Made by a program: the position numbers and the translations under genes | The notes under the pieces: model-generated | What the model was told of the DNA's origin: nothing | The model's database searches: none | What the model saw: the letters and a program-made list of their open reading frames with translations, nothing else | Shown: in pieces, positions 46,857 to 59,497 of the stretch | How the letters are laid out: the number at the start of each line of letters is the position of its first letter | Numbering within the stretch: the stretch's first letter is position 1 | Source: Poecilobothrus nobilitatus | Taxonomy: Eukaryota; Arthropoda; Insecta; Diptera; Dolichopodidae | Assembly (NCBI GenBank): GCA_947095535.1 | Contig: OX352774.1 | Coordinates: forward strand, 45,214,496 to 45,278,495 | Length of the DNA stretch: 64,000 nucleotides | Direction of reading: 5' to 3'

Positions 46857-49850
46857 GCATATGAATTATAAAATAAGAGTTAAAAATTAAAATTACTATT
46901 AAATACTAATAAAAATTAGAGTAGAAATGGCAACCCTTGTGTATGCACATAATATAATACTCGTATAACTTTTTTTAAATGTTGAAATTTATAAGAAAAA
47001 TCTTATATAGATATTATATAATAATATTAAAATATTAGGTATAGTATGTTTTATACAATAATTTTGTACCTGTTAAACGATATTATGTATGTAATAGGCA
47101 AATCCAGGGAACCGTAAAAATGTATGAATTTTTTTTTTTTTTAACCTTTTTTAAAAGTTGCTTCTAATTCCATAAATTTATTAGATAGGTATATCTTATT
47201 TAATAAAAAAAAAAAAAAAATTTGCTACCTATGTATTGATTTTTTTCTTTACAATTGAAAAAAGGGTTAAAAACTTCAACTTGAAAGAAAATATTATATT
47301 AAATATCCTTTAAAATGTTATAAATTTTCTGAATTTTGAATTACAAAACCTTTAAAAACCAAAATAAAATTTTAAGATTTTTCGTTTTTTTTTTCAGGTA
47401 ATCGTAAAATTTAACGGGAGAAATTTATATGCTTTACAGTGAATTTACGGGTACAGTGAATTTTATTTGTCTAAGCAAAATGTATCTTTTAATACCTAAG
47501 TAGATATACAAATTACAGTTTAAATTATGTTGAACTTTACCAAAGCTTTTGTTTTTTAAAAGATAATCTTAAATTATTTTTGTTTTTATATTGATTTAAT
47601 ATATAAATTAAATTTTCCTGTACACATAAAATGAAAATTTATATTAGCTGCGATCATTAATTGGATTCAATAGATTCAAAGTCAAGGAGTTGCCTTTTTC
47701 CAGAAAATTTATGTATTCGTATATTCAAGATTCTGAATTAGAAGCGATTTTTCTTAAAAAGGCTATAACAGATTACAACAAACTCTAAAATTTTCCTTAA
47801 TTATTTTTTTTTATATGCATAACTATTGGAAAAGTGGAACTATTGCCATTTTATTTGAAACATAACTTTCCACAAAAAAGTACGGAAATTATGGCCATTT
47901 TATTTGAAATTTAGTTTTCAACATAAAGTCGTCAGAACTTCGATATAATTTAAGTTCATTTAGAAATGGCCATAAGTTCAATGAAACTTAAGTGCATTTA
48001 ATAGGACATTAGTTTCACAGAACTTATGTCCATAGAAGTTACGAAATCCCCCGTTCATTTCTTTCTATCACTTTTTACATTACATATACATTTATAAAAT
48101 ATTTGCATAAGCAGACATAATTTTTAAATTAAAAAAAAAATTTCTTCTTTTCAAAAAAATTACCAAAATCGAAAACCATCTAAATTTTTTACAATGTAAA
48201 ATTAAAATAAATTTATTATTTTTCATCACTAATTTTTTTTTTTTTGTGTATTTTTTTTATATTAAAATATCTACAACTTAAATATTATTTTCATGGTTTT
48301 AAATTGAATAAATTTAAAGAAAAACAAATTTAAATTAAGTAAAAATAAAAAAAAACAAAAAATAAAAAAATGAAAACCGTTTTTCTAAATTTTTGAAAAT
48401 TTGTCAACCAGTCGTTTTTTTCTTTTTTTTTTTTTATTATTCAGTTTCAGTTTTGTCTTGTTAAAATGAGCAGAAAAACCTAAAAAGATGTAAACTGAAT
48501 AAAAAAACTAGTGGGAAAACAAAAAATGATGAAAAAATAAATAAAACAGAAAAAAAAAAACAAAAAAGAAAAATCAGAAAAATTTGAAAATTCAATTTAA
48601 AAATTGAAATGATTTTTCTTCACGTTGTTATCGTCGTCGTTTTTTAATAAGCCATGGTATTTACACTCATGTTTATTTGTGTTTAGTTGGTATGTATGTA
48701 TGTATGTATGTTCAATGAAAGTGTATGAAAGTGAGAACAATTTATAAAAATGGAAATTAATTTTTTTTTTGTTTTGTTTGTTTTTTTGTATTCAGAGCCA
48801 TTTATGCTGTTGTGGTCAGAATACAGAAATAATATACATATATTTAGATAATTGAAAGATATGGATGTATGTACATATGTTGAACCCATGGATTTAGAAA
48901 GAATTTTAAAGATTATTGAGAGAATTTAGAATTTAATCAAAAAAAAAAAAAAAACAAATTATCATTTTTCTTTAACGGATTTTCTCTTTTACTTTAATTG
49001 AATGAATTGTAAAAGATCGTTAGAAAACAATTTTTGTATTTTGATTCAAAAAAAAATTGTTATTTTTTTTTTTTTTTTTTAATGAGAAAACTTTTAAATA
49101 TTCAAATTTTAGAATAAAGATAAACTTCAATAAAATCGTATATTTTAATTTTATTAAAATAAATATTTTCTTTTAAAACAATATAATGTTTTAAAGTACA
49201 AAATTATAGTGATCAAAGACTTTAAAGTTGTTAAAAATAACTTTTTTTTTGTCAAAAAACAATTTTTTTTTTTTTTTAAACATTTTTGTATACCTAAAGG
49301 GAAAGGTCAGAGAAATTTTTTTTTAAATTTTGTACTTACATGGTTTTTTTTTGTTTTGGTGAAAACTTAAAGAAGGAACATAAAATTCAATGTATTTTTA
49401 AATTAAAGGTCATTTAAGATGATGAGATAAGAGAAAGAAGGTCATTAGAGATGATAAGATTTTCAGAGGAAAATAATTTTTTTACATCTATAAATGTTTC
49501 TATACCTGTTATATACAAATTAATTTATAGTATGCATATGTATTCATATTTTATTTCATAGAAACATAACCTTGAATATATAGCTACTTCTTTATAGCTA
49601 CTTAATTTATTTTTGTTCAGAGTAAAAATGTTCTTCAAATGTTTAAAAGAAAAAAAAAAAACTTCAAATATTTAAAGCAACAAAAAAAAAACGAAGGATT
49701 CTTGAATTATTTTTATATTTAGATTCTTGAATCTTAAATGAAAAATTTTTGATTGATTTTTAATTTTTCTTTTACAGTTATTTCGAAGAACTGTTTCTTT
49801 TTTTGTTTTATAAAATTTAAGTGCCTACTTTAAAACCATATTTTAATAAA
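46857..49850. other. AT-rich non-coding sequence with homopolymers
   Basis: No gene supported. Long T or A runs at 47128-47142, 47205-47220, 48229-48245, 48936-48953 and 49062-49080, and (GTAT)n at 48690-48711. At 47825-48030 a phrase about 'GGCCATTTTATTTGAAA' recurs (47847, 47893), hinting at a small local duplication. The minus frame 48683-48889 is not supported. Confidence 0.45.
48690..48711 (+). repeat. (GTAT)n microsatellite
   Basis: About five and a half perfect GTAT units. Confidence 0.9.
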
Positions 49851-51125
49851 AACTAGGAAGAGTGCAGTAGAGTAGACTGTGTCAACTCTGGGATACCCGT
49901 AAAGAACGTAATATATCCTGTTTCTATAAAACTTAATCATCTTTTAAAAACATTCAGATGTTTTAGTACCGAACTACAGAGATATATTTATGTAAATTGT
50001 GGAGTTGGTATGACAGCTATCCGAATCTATTGCTCCTAGCTTCATTAAGTTCCAACAAATGCAAGAAGCCTCAATCGGCTGCTTTAGACCAATCAAATTT
50101 TACAAAAGCTTTTGGCATGCAACTCGACACTTTTTCACTAAATTTCAGATAGCTAGCTTCAATATACAATGAGTTATTTTCATTTAAAGAAAGAAGTTGT
50201 ATGGCAGCTACTTGAACCCGGCGGCCGAAAATGCTGGAGTTAAATAGCAAAACTAACAATTTTGTAAAAGTGACGTAAAAAAAATTTCAGCCTCCTAGAT
50301 CCATTATTTTTTGAGTTATTGTGCGGACGGACACTGAGTTATTTTCATTTAATAAGAGAAGTTGTATGGCAGCTACCCGAAACTGTTACACCAGCACAAC
50401 CAAATTTTGCAGAAGTTGTTGCCATAAAACTTAATCATCATTTGTATAATTTCAGACGCCTAGCTTTATTAAGTTCCAAGAGGTGCAAGAAGCCTGAACC
50501 GGCTGCTCTAGACCAACCAAATTTTACAAAAGTTGTTAGCATACACCTAACTCGACACCTCTTTACTAAATTTCAGATTCCTAGGTTCAATAGACACTGA
50601 GTTATTCTCATTTAAACGGATAAGTTGTATGGCAGCTACCCGAACCCGCCGCACAAACACAACCAATATTTACAGAAGTTGCTGCCATAAAACTTGATCT
50701 TCACTTACAAAATTTCAGAAATCTAGCTGGAATAGATACTGAGTTATTTCTATTTAAAGAAAGAAGTTGTATGGCAGCTACTCGAACCCGCCGACCGAAA
50801 ATATTGGATTTAAATAGCAAAACTAACAATTTTGCAAAAGTGACGTAAAAAAAATTTCAGCCTCCTAGCTCCTTTATTTTTTGAGGTATCGTGCGGACGG
50901 ACTTATGTAAATTGTGGAGTTGTATGACAGCTACCCGAATCTATTGCACGAACACAACCAAATTTTACAGAAGTTATTGCCCTAAAATTGCATTATCTTT
51001 TGTAAGATTTTAGACGCTTAGCTTCATAAAGCTTCAAGAGGTACAACTAACTCAACTTATTTAAGGTATCACAAACGTAATGGCAAATTTATTATACCCT
51101 TGAACATAGTTCATACGGGTATAAT
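49851..51125 (-). mobile_element. HINE family B, copy B2
   Basis: On the minus strand it starts TATACCCGTATGAACTATGT and ends GCACTCTTCCTAGTT. The (CCGTCCGCAC) microsatellite is present at two internal positions (50322-50332 and 50891-50901), so the internal module has been duplicated. It shares modules such as GTAGCTGCCATACAACTTC with B1 and B3. The frames at 50071-50259 and 50319-50600 are translations of repeated modules (similar peptides appear in B3) and are not genes. Intermediate in size between B1 and B3. Confidence 0.75.
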
Positions 51126-51195
51126 ACATTTGACGTCAAAAGAAATAAAAAAAATACTAAACTTCAAATAGTATAATTTGAACAAAATTATCCTT

Positions 51196-51902
51196 TTTCT
51201 AGAACAGTTTTCAAATAATTTTTTTTTGAAAAATTTTCTTATTAGTTTCACTTTGTTCGTTTGTCTGTTCCTCCACTCTGTTCATCTGGTTACAAACCTC
51301 CTATAGTTTTAAACAGTTTAATGTGAAGTAATAGAATTTTAAGCATATAGCTTAATATCACTAAAAAATTAATTTTGCATAAGATCTTTTTTATATAGCC
51401 CAATCTCTTACGAAGATGCAACCCATTCTAGCTACATCTATATTTTTCTATTTAAAAACGTGAAACGACAGAATTTTTTTTAAGCATGATAAATTTATAG
51501 AAATATTACATAATTTTTTACAATTTAGTATTTAATTTTACCGTTACCGTTATTTAAGAACTATGAACAAAAATTGACAATATACTATTTTTAGACACCT
51601 GTTACCTAGCCAACTTTACAAATTTGTTTAAAGTAAACCATAAAAATTATTCGTAATTATAAAACGTTTCCTTAAAATTGAAGAAAGTTTGTAAAAGTCA
51701 CATTACAGACGGCTCTTAAATTGAAGAAAATCTCTCTAAGTAGCTATTTTGTCTTACATAAAAGATTCTAAATTTTAAAGTTTGATGCAATACTATAGTC
51801 ATAATTCTATAAATTTTTCATTGTCTTTTAAAAAATGTTCGCTTTTAAAAACCGTTGGTTTATATAGGTTTAACCGTTGATTTAATATATACCTATACCT
51901 TG
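51196..51902 (+). mobile_element. Repeat family D, copy D5
   Basis: Collinear with D1. It has a start equivalent to TAGNACAGTTTTC, TTATTAGTTTCACTTTGTTCG, a degenerate (TCTGTTCC)n stretch, a middle with ACCTGTTACCTAGCCAACTT, and 3' GCTTTTAAAAACCGTTGGTT then CTATACCTTG. Strongly diverged, with an extra duplication near the 3' end (GGTTTATATA / GGTTTAACCG). No ORF. Confidence 0.55.
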
Positions 51903-53043
51903 GTTTATATGCCTTTTCTGTTTTATTTTTAATTAACAAATTTTGTTTTTAAAGGGAAAGGCGAAAGTTTATTGTTCTTTTTCCATTACCATATTTTTTT
52001 TTTAAGATGGCAACCGAATTTTGTGTTACCCATTGCCAAGTTAATTTTTTTTGTTTTCCAAAAATAAAAATTAACATTCCAATAACAAAAATCTAAACAT
52101 AATTTAATAATTCAAAAAAAACTGGCTGTTTGAAAAATATATTTACTGGCAACATAGAATTAATCCAATCTGTTTATGGAAATAAACTAAAAAGTAATTA
52201 CCAATTTAAAGTACTAACACAAAACGAAGATATTTGCATAATAAACTTTTGAATTTTATCTTCATATCTTAGATACTCTTAGTATTTAACTTTTTCTAAA
52301 TTTTATTTATTAATTATTAGCTTCATTTTTGTTCATAAAAGTCAGATCCTTTCTATAGTCAAGTCTTCATTACTTTCAGTTAATTTTTTTTAATCCAAAG
52401 CTAAAAATTTTCAAATTCATGTAATATGATGTAGGTACCTTCAACTTTTTGTTGGCATGGGCAAACATCAAGCAACTATTTGTAAATTTTTGTTTTTCAC
52501 TTGACGTCAATTGAAAAAAATATTTTCCTTAATAAAAGGAAGTTTTTGTGTATTCCAGGATATTCTCAAATAATTGGATTACAGATTAAGAGAATTTTAG
52601 TTTTTGTTTTTTTTTTTGTACTTTTATCTTTTAAAAATATAAAACTTTACATCAGAGCTTTTAATGTTATATTATATCTATCTCTTACTTTCTTTTCTGT
52701 TCGGTTTTTTTTTTCTTAAAAAGAAAAATATTGTTTACTTTTGTTGAAAGAAGTGAAAGTGAGCGAGTGCAGGATTTCAAAAAAGATCTAGCGAGTAATT
52801 TTTTTTTTTTTTATTTTAAAACTTGTTATTACAATTTTTTCAACCCAAGACATTTAAGATTTTTGTTAATATATTCTTTAAACGTACTTATATATAAACT
52901 CGACGCAATATTATGAATTCAAGCCTTTAATTAATTCAAGTAATGTTAAGGCTTCTCCATATTATATTAATTTATTTATTAACTGCAAACATTCATTATT
53001 TATTTTGTAATGTATTATGTATTGCGCAATTTTATCTCTTTTA
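51903..53043. other. AT-rich non-coding sequence
   Basis: No gene supported. The frames at 52501-52719 and 52731-52916 are Phe/Leu-rich translations of T runs. Confidence 0.45.
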
Positions 53044-54188
53044 TTATACCCGTACGATAGAATCGGGTATAATAAAATTACTCCTCCGTTTGTAACACCT
53101 CGAAATAAGCGAGCTAGATATACCTTCAAAGGTATGGATCGGATCAGAAAAAAATTCTAAGACTTTTGAGCCATGTCCGTCCGTCCGTCCATCAGCACGC
53201 TAACTCAAAAACTAAGAAAGCTAGAATCTTGAAATTTACACAAAATTATCTGGGCGTAATTTGTAGGTTCCCTATTTTTTTTGGTTGAGTTTGGACCAAG
53301 CCTTAGGGTAGCTCTGGAACACCTAACTTTTAGATCCCTACATTTTTTTTGAAATAGAGCTATGAAATTTTAACAGCTGATAGATCTCACAAAAATATTA
53401 ATTTTATTTTTAATAACTTTCTTTTGTAGCCCCACCCGTTACGGAGCTACAGCTCCCCAAAGGTTCAAAAAAGCTCTATATTTAAATTGTTATAGCACAA
53501 GTTGTAGAAGGTATATCTTCATTTTGAAAACGCCAAACGATTACTACTTTTATTAGCTTTAAAAGTATATATACAATAATACGGTGTCTTAATTTACCGT
53601 TATGCGAAACTAAAATTTTGCAAAATCCTTTAACCCTTCTATCTTCTAAACGGTTTAAGTTGGAAACTGAAATTTTTACAGAAGTTAGATCTTTGAAAAT
53701 AAGTATGAGTCATTTCAGAATGTCACTAGTGAATGAATGATAAGAGTATAGATGTATATTATATAGCGCCGTATTTACATACATATTATGTATTTTATTG
53801 TACTTATAAGAAATTATTCTGTCAATGGAATATTTAAATATAATATAATATAATATAATATTTAAAATTATATTTATTATTTTGTACTAAGTAAATTTAA
53901 TATACATTTACCGCTTAGTATTAAATGGTACTATAGAATATTTGAAAAAGTTTTGGATTGATAATCGTTATGTGGAAGGTTAGAATCTGTTTTAGAAGAA
54001 TGTACATATAAACATATAGTTTGAATATATGTACAACCCATAGTTCTAGAAATTATAAAATTCACCCAAATTATTTTAAAATACTAAAATATTAAAAAAA
54101 TAATATTGTAGGCAGAGTGGCTGTGAACATACTAACGGTTCGTACGGGTATCTAAGAGTTGACAAAGGCAACTGTATTCTTCCTCGTT
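53044..54188 (+). mobile_element. HINE family A, copy A6 (internal deletion)
   Basis: Both ends are present: 5' TTATACCCGTACGATAGAAT, and 3' CGTACGGGTAT, stem-loop AGTTGAC-AAA-GGCAACT, CTTCCTCGTT. At 53719/53720 the sequence jumps from ATGAGTCATTTCAGAA to TGTCACTAGTGAATG. This skips about 418 bases that are present in A5 (44372-44789). The rest is very similar to A4/A5. Confidence 0.8.
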
Positions 54189-54424
54189 TTTCTTCTAATA
54201 TACTTAAATTTTTATTTTTTGAAATAAGGATATTTTTGTAATGCTTTATCTATTGTAAGTATGTAAGATTATTTCTGAATAAAAATAATAAGCAATAATC
54301 TAGCTTTTATGTTTTTTATATGACAAATATCCAATTGTTTGACTATAATATATTAATTTTTTGAAGCAATAACTATTTTAAATGCAATAACCATTCTGTA
54401 GTAAATAACAGTTGGGCGCCTTCA
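54189..54424. other. AT-rich non-coding sequence
   Basis: Nothing recognised. Confidence 0.4.
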
Positions 54425-54745
54425 ATAACTACCTCATGCAGAAAGATGTTATATACTACTGCATACTGTAACTGATAATGGATATTGTCACTGTTAGAAA
54501 AATAGTAATAATAATAGGCGGATTAATTGTTTTCTTACAGTCCCACTCCCAATTCAATGTTGCCGTGTCCTATTGTCCTATCCTTTCCTATCCCTACTCC
54601 TTAGTCAATAAATCGCGTTTGCAGGTAAAGACTTTATCCGATTATATTGGCTAAAAGGAAGAGGCTGGTTTAATCAGTAAGAATCTGATACTACCAAAGG
54701 CGAATTCTTGGTCTCTTTGAAAGATTCCCACCTTCATTAGAAAAA
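54425..54745 (-). repeat. Repeat E, most complete copy
   Basis: The reverse complement carries, in order, AATCTTTCAAAGAGACC, CTTTTAGCCAATATAATCGG and GACTGTAAGAAAACAATTAA, matching 18415-18680. The CATGCAGAAAGATG block at 54434 matches 16490. No ORF or terminal repeats are recognised; class unknown. The minus-strand 60-codon frame at 54691-54873 overlaps its end. Confidence 0.45.
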
Positions 54746-56523
54746 AAAAATGCATGTATTGCATAAGTAATATCAACAAGTGCATTATAGATTTTTAAAG
54801 CCAAATTAACCGTTATGCAAACCAATCTCACTTTGGAATATTTAAAGTACCTAATGTTAGATTTCACCTTCACGCTGATTTCTTATTTATTTGTTCTCTA
54901 CTATGTAATTGACACCATCACATCATCCGGCGCACTAAATATCGATTACGTATTTGCGTGCCGTACTTTACAATTTAAACGATGTTCCTCAATTTGACAC
55001 TTTAACAATCTTCTTAGGTGCTGCGGCAAAATTATAATGTGTAGATTTTACCTACCGAAATAATACTGTTCCACTAAAGTCGCGAAAAAACTTTCGCTTG
55101 CCATTTTTTACAATACAATACATAAAACATTTTAAAAACTAGTTTTATACAATGTAATACATAAAAAGTGTTTTTGAAAACCTGGATAAAGGAAAATTAA
55201 ATTGTCTTACTAGATGACTTTAAATCATTTAAAAACTACAAAATTGTCCTAAGATCTTGATGAACAGTTACTATAGTCGGTTCAAAGTATTATATTATAA
55301 GTAGCTACTAAGAGGAAAATGTGATATATAGAAAAAGATCTGTTAAAAGCTTGTAGAGCAATATTATAAAGCTATAATATAGGAGATTAAAATTAAAAAG
55401 CTATATAGGAGCATAGGACAAAGAATCCTTTTAGAATAAATTCCGAAATATGAAAATGTAATTTTAATATATAAAAAATAAAAATAACTCAGTTGGAAAA
55501 AGTAAAACAAAACATGCACTTGTTTCTTTTACATTTTTTGAAAAAAATTTTACCTTAATATAATGAACAAAAACAAAAAAAAAAAAAAAGGTTAAGAACT
55601 CGTAGATATTGAACTGATTTAGAGTGTTTCCTTTTTTTTTCTCAACAAGTTTTTAAGTTTTTTCTTTTCTATTCTTTTTATATTAAATTTTGTATACATT
55701 TTAGATCTTTTGTATATGAAAACAAAAAAAAAAAAATACATTTTAAAATGTTATTCTAACAATAGAAAAAGAAATAAAAGTTCAAATTTGTTCATTGTCT
55801 TTTGCATTTTTTTTTTTTTTTGTTTCCTTAAAAATTACTCAAGTATTTCACTTGAAATGATATTAAAGTGAAAAAATGAAGCACATCATATCTTTTTCTT
55901 TTGAATGCATTTAAAAAGAATGTTAATACACATACAAATATTATATAAATACATACATGTAAATGAAAATAAAAAGTATCCTTTTACTCTTAAAAATTGT
56001 TTTGAATCATTTTTTATATCCCCTCTTAACTTTTTGTATATCTACCCGTCAAAATTATTTTATATTTAACACAAAACTGAATAAAATCCCTAATGTAAAT
56101 AAAATCGACATGAATTTCACCTGTGCTCTTATGTTATTTTCATTTTTGCATTTATGTTTTAAAAAAAAAAAAAAAAATAAAGAAAAATGTTAATTTGAAA
56201 GTATAATAATAAGTAAATTATATTGAATTTACAATAAAATGTATACATTATTGTGTTTGTAGATACCTACACATTTGAAGTGTAGCTGTTGAATTAAAAT
56301 AATAACACAAAGTGTCCCATAATTATATGACATACATTTGTACATGTATGTATGTATAGTAATGTATGTAATGTATACTAGTTCATTATATTATACAATA
56401 ACGGCACTTTCAACATTTTAATCAAAACGTTCGATCAAACGATTAATCAAACATTTTAAGAAAAAAAAAAATTAAATTAGCAAAATGTCAGATTTTGCAC
56501 AAATTATGGTTTCGCATAAATTT
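54746..56523. other. AT-rich non-coding sequence
   Basis: No gene supported. The frames at 54815-54997 and 55963-56193 have no recognisable motif. Short TA- and GTAT-type tracts at 56340-56370. Confidence 0.4.
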
Positions 56524-56870
56524 TTATACCCGTATGAACTATGTTCAAGGGTATAATAAATTTGCCATTACGTTTGTGACACCTTAAAGGAGCCGAGCTA
56601 GATATAGTGTCAAAGGTATGGATCGGCTCAGAATCGAATTCTGAGTCGATTAAGCCATGTACGTCCGTCCGTCCGCACTATAACTCAAAAAATAAAGGAG
56701 CTAGGAGGCTGAAATTTTTTTTACGTCACTTTTGCAAAATTGTTAGTTTTGCTATTTAAATCCAACATTTTCGGTCGGCGGGTTCGAGTAGCTGCCATAC
56801 AACTTCTTTCTTTATATAGAAATAACTCAGTATCTATTCAAGCTAGGGTTTTGAAATTTTGCAAATGATG

Positions 56871-57480
56871 ATCAAGTTTTATGGCAACAACTTCTGTAAA
56901 ATTTGGTTGTGTTGGTGCGACGGGTTCGGATAGCTGCCATACAACTTCTCCGTTTAAATGAGAATAACTCAGTGTTTATTTAAGCTAGGAATCTGAAATT
57001 TAGTAAAGAGGTGTTGAGTTACATGCCAACAACTTTTGTAAAATTTTGTTGGTCTAGAGCATCCGGTTAAGGCTTCTTGCACCTCTTGGAAGTTAATAAA
57101 GCTAGGCGTCTGAAATCTTGCAAATGGTGATCAAGTTTTATGGCAACAACTTTTGCAAAATTTGGTTGTGGTGGTGCGACGGGTTCGGGTAGCTGCCATA
57201 CAACTTATCCGGTTAAATGAGAATAACTCAGTGTTTATTGAAGCTAGGAATCTGAAATTTAGTAAAGAGGTGTCGAGTTATATGCCAACAACTTTTGTAA
57301 AATTTGGTTGGCCTAGAGCAGCCGGTTCAGGCTTCTTGCACCTCTTGGAAGTTAATGAAGCTAGGCGTCTGAAATCTTGCAAATGATGATCAAGTTTTAT
57401 GGCAACAACTTCTGCAAAATTTGGTTGTGCTGGTGCGACGGGTTCGGGTAGCTGCCATACAAAATCTCTTTTTAAATGAA
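56871..57480 (+). repeat. 259-bp tandem module inside B3
   Basis: The phrase ATCAAGTTTTATGGCAACAA starts at 56871, 57130 and 57389, spaced exactly 259 bases. Each unit includes GTAGCTGCCATACAAC, AATAACTCAGTG and CTTCTTGCACCTCTTGGAAG. About 2.3 units. Confidence 0.9.
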
Positions 57481-57490
57481 AAGAACTCAG

Positions 57491-58560
57491 TGTCCGTCCG
57501 CACTATAACTCAAAAAATAGAGGAGCTAGGAGGCTGAAAATTTTTTTACGTTACTTATGTAAAATTGTTAGTTTTGCTATTTAACTTCAGCATTTTCTGT
57601 CCCCGGGTTCGGGTAGCTGCCATACAACGTCTTTCTTGAAATAGAAATAACGCAGTGTCTGTTCAATCTAGGTATCTGAAATTTTGCGAATGATGATCAA
57701 GTTTTATGGCAACAACTTCTGCAAAATTTGGTTGTGGTGGTGTGACGGGTTCGGGTAGCTGCCATACAAAATCTCTTTTTAAATGAAAAGAACTCAGTGT
57801 CCGTCCGCACTATAACTCAAAAAATAGAGGAGCTAGGAGGCTGAAAATTTTTTTACGTTACTTATGTAAAATTGTTAGTTTTGCTATTTAACTCCAGCAT
57901 TTTCGGCCCCCGGGTACGAGTAGCTGCCATACAACGTCTTTCTTTAAATGGAAATAACCCAGTGTCTGTTCAATCTAGGTATCTGCAATTTTGCGAATGA
58001 TGATCAAGTTTTATGGCAGCAACTTCTGCAAAATTTGGTTGTGTTGGTGCGACGGGTTCGGGTAGCTGCCATACAACTTCTCTTTTTAAATGAAAATAAC
58101 TCAGTGTCCGTCCGCACGATAACTCAAAAAATAAAGGAGCTAGAAGGCTGACATTTTGTATACGTTACTTTTGCAAAATTGTTAGTTTTGCTATTTAACT
58201 CCAGCATTTTCGGCCGCCGGGTTCTAGTAGCTGCCATACAACTTCTTTCTTTAAATCAAAATAACCCAGTGTCTATCCAATCTAGGTATCTGAAATTTTG
58301 CAAATGATGATCAAGTTTTATGGCAACAGCTTCTGCAAAATTTGGTTGCGGTGGTGCGACGGGTTCGAGTAGCTGCCGTACAACTTCTCTTTTTAAATGA
58401 AAATAACTCAGTGTCCGTCCGCACGATAACTCAAAAAATAAAGGAGCTAAGAGGCTGATATTTTTTTTACGTCACTGTTGCAAAATTGTTAGTTTTGCTA
58501 TTTAACTCCAGCATTTTCGGCCGCCGGGTTCGAGTAGTTGCCATACAACTTCTCTTTTTA
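57491..58560 (+). repeat. 307-bp tandem module inside B3
   Basis: TGTCCGTCCGCAC starts at 57491, 57798, 58105 and 58412, spaced exactly 307 bases. Each unit carries the microsatellite, ATAACTCAAAAAATAGAGGA-type sequence, TTGTTAGTTTTGCTATTTAA and ATGATGATCAAGTTTTATGG. About 3.5 units. Confidence 0.9.
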
Positions 58561-58945
58561 AATGAAAATAACTCAGGGTCTATTGAATCTAGCTATCTGA
58601 AATTTAGTGAAAAAGTGTCGAGTTGCATGCCAAAAACTTTTGTAAAATTTGATTGATCTATTGCAGCCGGTTTAGGCTTCTTGCATTTCTTGGAACTTAA
58701 TGAAGCTAGGTGCAATAGATTCGGGTAGCTGTCATACAACTCCACAATTTACATAAATATATCTCTGTAGTTCGGTACTAAAACATCTGAATGTTTTTAA
58801 AAGATGATCAAGTTTTATAATAGGATATATTACGTTCATACGGGTATCCCAGAGTTGACACAGTCTACTCTACTGCACTCTTCCTCGTTATTTGTAAAAA
58901 TTGTATTTTTTTAGGAACTGTCATTATATTATATGAAGTCAGAAT

Positions 58946-59445
58946 CAAAATAAACGAAACGAAACGGAACGTGACGCTAAAGTTTGTTAGTATGGAAATA
59001 TATTTAATGAACCACAATAGCCAGTTATTGCGTTCGTTAAGTTCGTTAAGATTTATTTGTAATTTTTACGTAACGCTAAGTTCCCTATAAGGATTGAATT
59101 TTATGTGAAGTATTACCGTTTACCGTATAATAAACAAATGGTTTTATATTTTTATTAGTTTTTCTATTGTTCTTTATTTTTTAAAATTCTCGCCTACACT
59201 TTGCGTATTAAAAGATATAGATGCATTAAATTTCCAAATCAACCAAAGGATTAATAAGCAAATCCTATTTTTATTACAAAATTTTCAAGTTCACATTAGT
59301 TTTAGTTTTCACATTTTTTCACATTAGATGTTTTGTATTTTTCAACAATTGACAATTTTGCTTAAGTTTATTATGGCCAAATCACTTTTACGTAACACAA
59401 ACTTCCATTCGTTAAATAGTAATATTTTCGTTTCGTTTACTTTTG
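58946..59445. mobile_element. MITE-like element with terminal inverted repeats
   Basis: The left end CAAAATAAACGAAACGAAA (58946) and the reverse complement of the right end CAAAAGTAAACGAAACGAAA (to 59445) match over about 19 bases with a one-base indel. The 500-base interior has no ORF but has clustered CGTAACGC and TTCGTTAAG motifs. No clear target duplication. It starts 57 bases after family B copy B3. Confidence 0.45.
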
Positions 59446-59497
59446 TTATCACTTGAATTGGCCGGATGCCAAGTAAATTACAGATACCTTATAAGGC

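Larger units (their letters stand above)
56524..58889 (+). mobile_element. HINE family B, copy B3, internally expanded
   Basis: 5' TTATACCCGTATGAACTATG with hairpin partner AAGGGTATAA, then CGTTTGTGACACC, GGTATGGATCGGCTCAG and CATGTACGTCCGTCCGTCCG. 3' TTCATACGGGTAT, stem-loop GAGTTGAC/GTCTACTC and CACTCTTCCTCGTT. At 2,366 bases it is nearly three times B1, because two internal modules are tandemly repeated (listed separately). The frames at 57153-57386 and 57948-58151 are translations of repeated modules, not genes. The 3' stem-loop has one mismatch. Confidence 0.85.

Noticed and set aside
57153..58151. ORFs with shared peptides (VRRVRVAAIQL, LNENNSV) also seen antisense at 50071-50259
   Set aside because: Translations of HINE family B modules on either strand; the shared peptides reflect DNA module repetition, not a protein family.
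56871..58560. CRISPR-like regularly spaced repeats
   Set aside because: The units are 259 and 307 bp, contiguous and similar throughout, with no short repeat/unique spacer structure. They are tandem duplications inside a transposable element in a eukaryotic genome.
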